Below are positions 33,398 through 33,401 of a DNA stretch of 33,401 bases, one piece after another. Source of the DNA: DATKEG01 sp035544515 (GTDB lineage: Bacteria > Acidobacteriota > Vicinamibacteria > Fen-336); the NCBI GenBank assembly GCA_035544515.1, contig DATKEG010000228.1, positions 1-33,401 on the forward strand, written 5' to 3'. How positions within the stretch are numbered: position 1 is the stretch's first letter; the number at the start of each line of letters is the position of its first letter. A program made the translations under genes and the position numbers. The notes under the pieces are model-generated. The model saw only the letters and a program-made list of their open reading frames with translations, did no database searches and was not told the origin of the DNA.

Positions 33398-33401
33398 CGA
33401 A

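Overview
This is a gene-dense chromosomal window of very high G+C from a Gram-negative-type bacterium. Outer-membrane and secreted proteins, an LPS-type glycosyltransferase and the MEP isoprenoid gene dxr all point to a diderm. The combination of Alternative Complex III (ActABCD), a tandem DUF507 pair, a secreted Asp-box (BNR) repeat protein, a Ser/Thr kinase with a PP2C phosphatase, and a palindromic 'gcagag' intergenic repeat is most reminiscent of Acidobacteriota. Myxococcota or a related uncultured phylum cannot be excluded from sequence reading alone. No tRNA, rRNA, CRISPR array, IS element or phage gene was seen.

Layout. (1) 54-5191, plus strand: folP, cdaA, ybbR, glmM, a DoxX-type membrane protein and pdxJ. 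The first four are closely packed (the folP/cdaA and ybbR/glmM junctions overlap) and join folate synthesis to the c-di-AMP cyclase/regulator/phosphoglucosamine mutase module. (2) 5226-10104, plus: PP2C phosphatase, Hanks-type kinase, PilZ protein, SDR reductase, GAF protein and a DHDPS-superfamily aldolase that looks more like 4-hydroxy-2-oxoglutarate aldolase than DapA. (3) 10174-12922, minus: three genes chained by 3-4 base overlaps (GT2 and GT4 glycosyltransferases, YegS/DagK-type lipid kinase), an envelope glycolipid operon. (4) 12979-18569, plus: pyrE, truA, uppS, cdsA, dxr, rseP, the familiar lipid/isoprenoid cluster, with an intrinsic terminator between cdsA and dxr. (5) 18622-23514, minus: small TPR lipoprotein-like/secreted protein, Asp-box propeller protein, OmpA-type porin chimera and BON-domain protein. 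(6) 23811-26356, plus: secreted six-hairpin glycosidase-like protein and DUF3108 protein. (7) 26353-27013, minus: two DUF507 genes; then divergent upp (27075-27695). (8) 27780-33397, plus: actA, actB, actC, actD, the first part of an Alternative Complex III quinol oxidoreductase operon, whose remaining genes should lie beyond the window.

Promoters. A recurring feature is a TANNNT -10 hexamer placed only 6-9 bases before the start codon with no ribosome-binding site (rseP, pyrE, the GT2 gene, the upstream DUF507 gene, PP2C and possibly the glycosidase). This suggests leaderless mRNAs. Where good -35 boxes occur (PP2C, PilZ, pyrE, actA) the spacing is 17-18 bases, as for a housekeeping sigma-70.

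No gene set here is clearly an undescribed system. The best candidates for a second look are the leaderless promoter pattern, the palindromic repeat at 6026-6077, the folded leader of the GAF gene, the barrel/Ig/OmpA chimera with its neighbours, and the HOGA-like aldolase.
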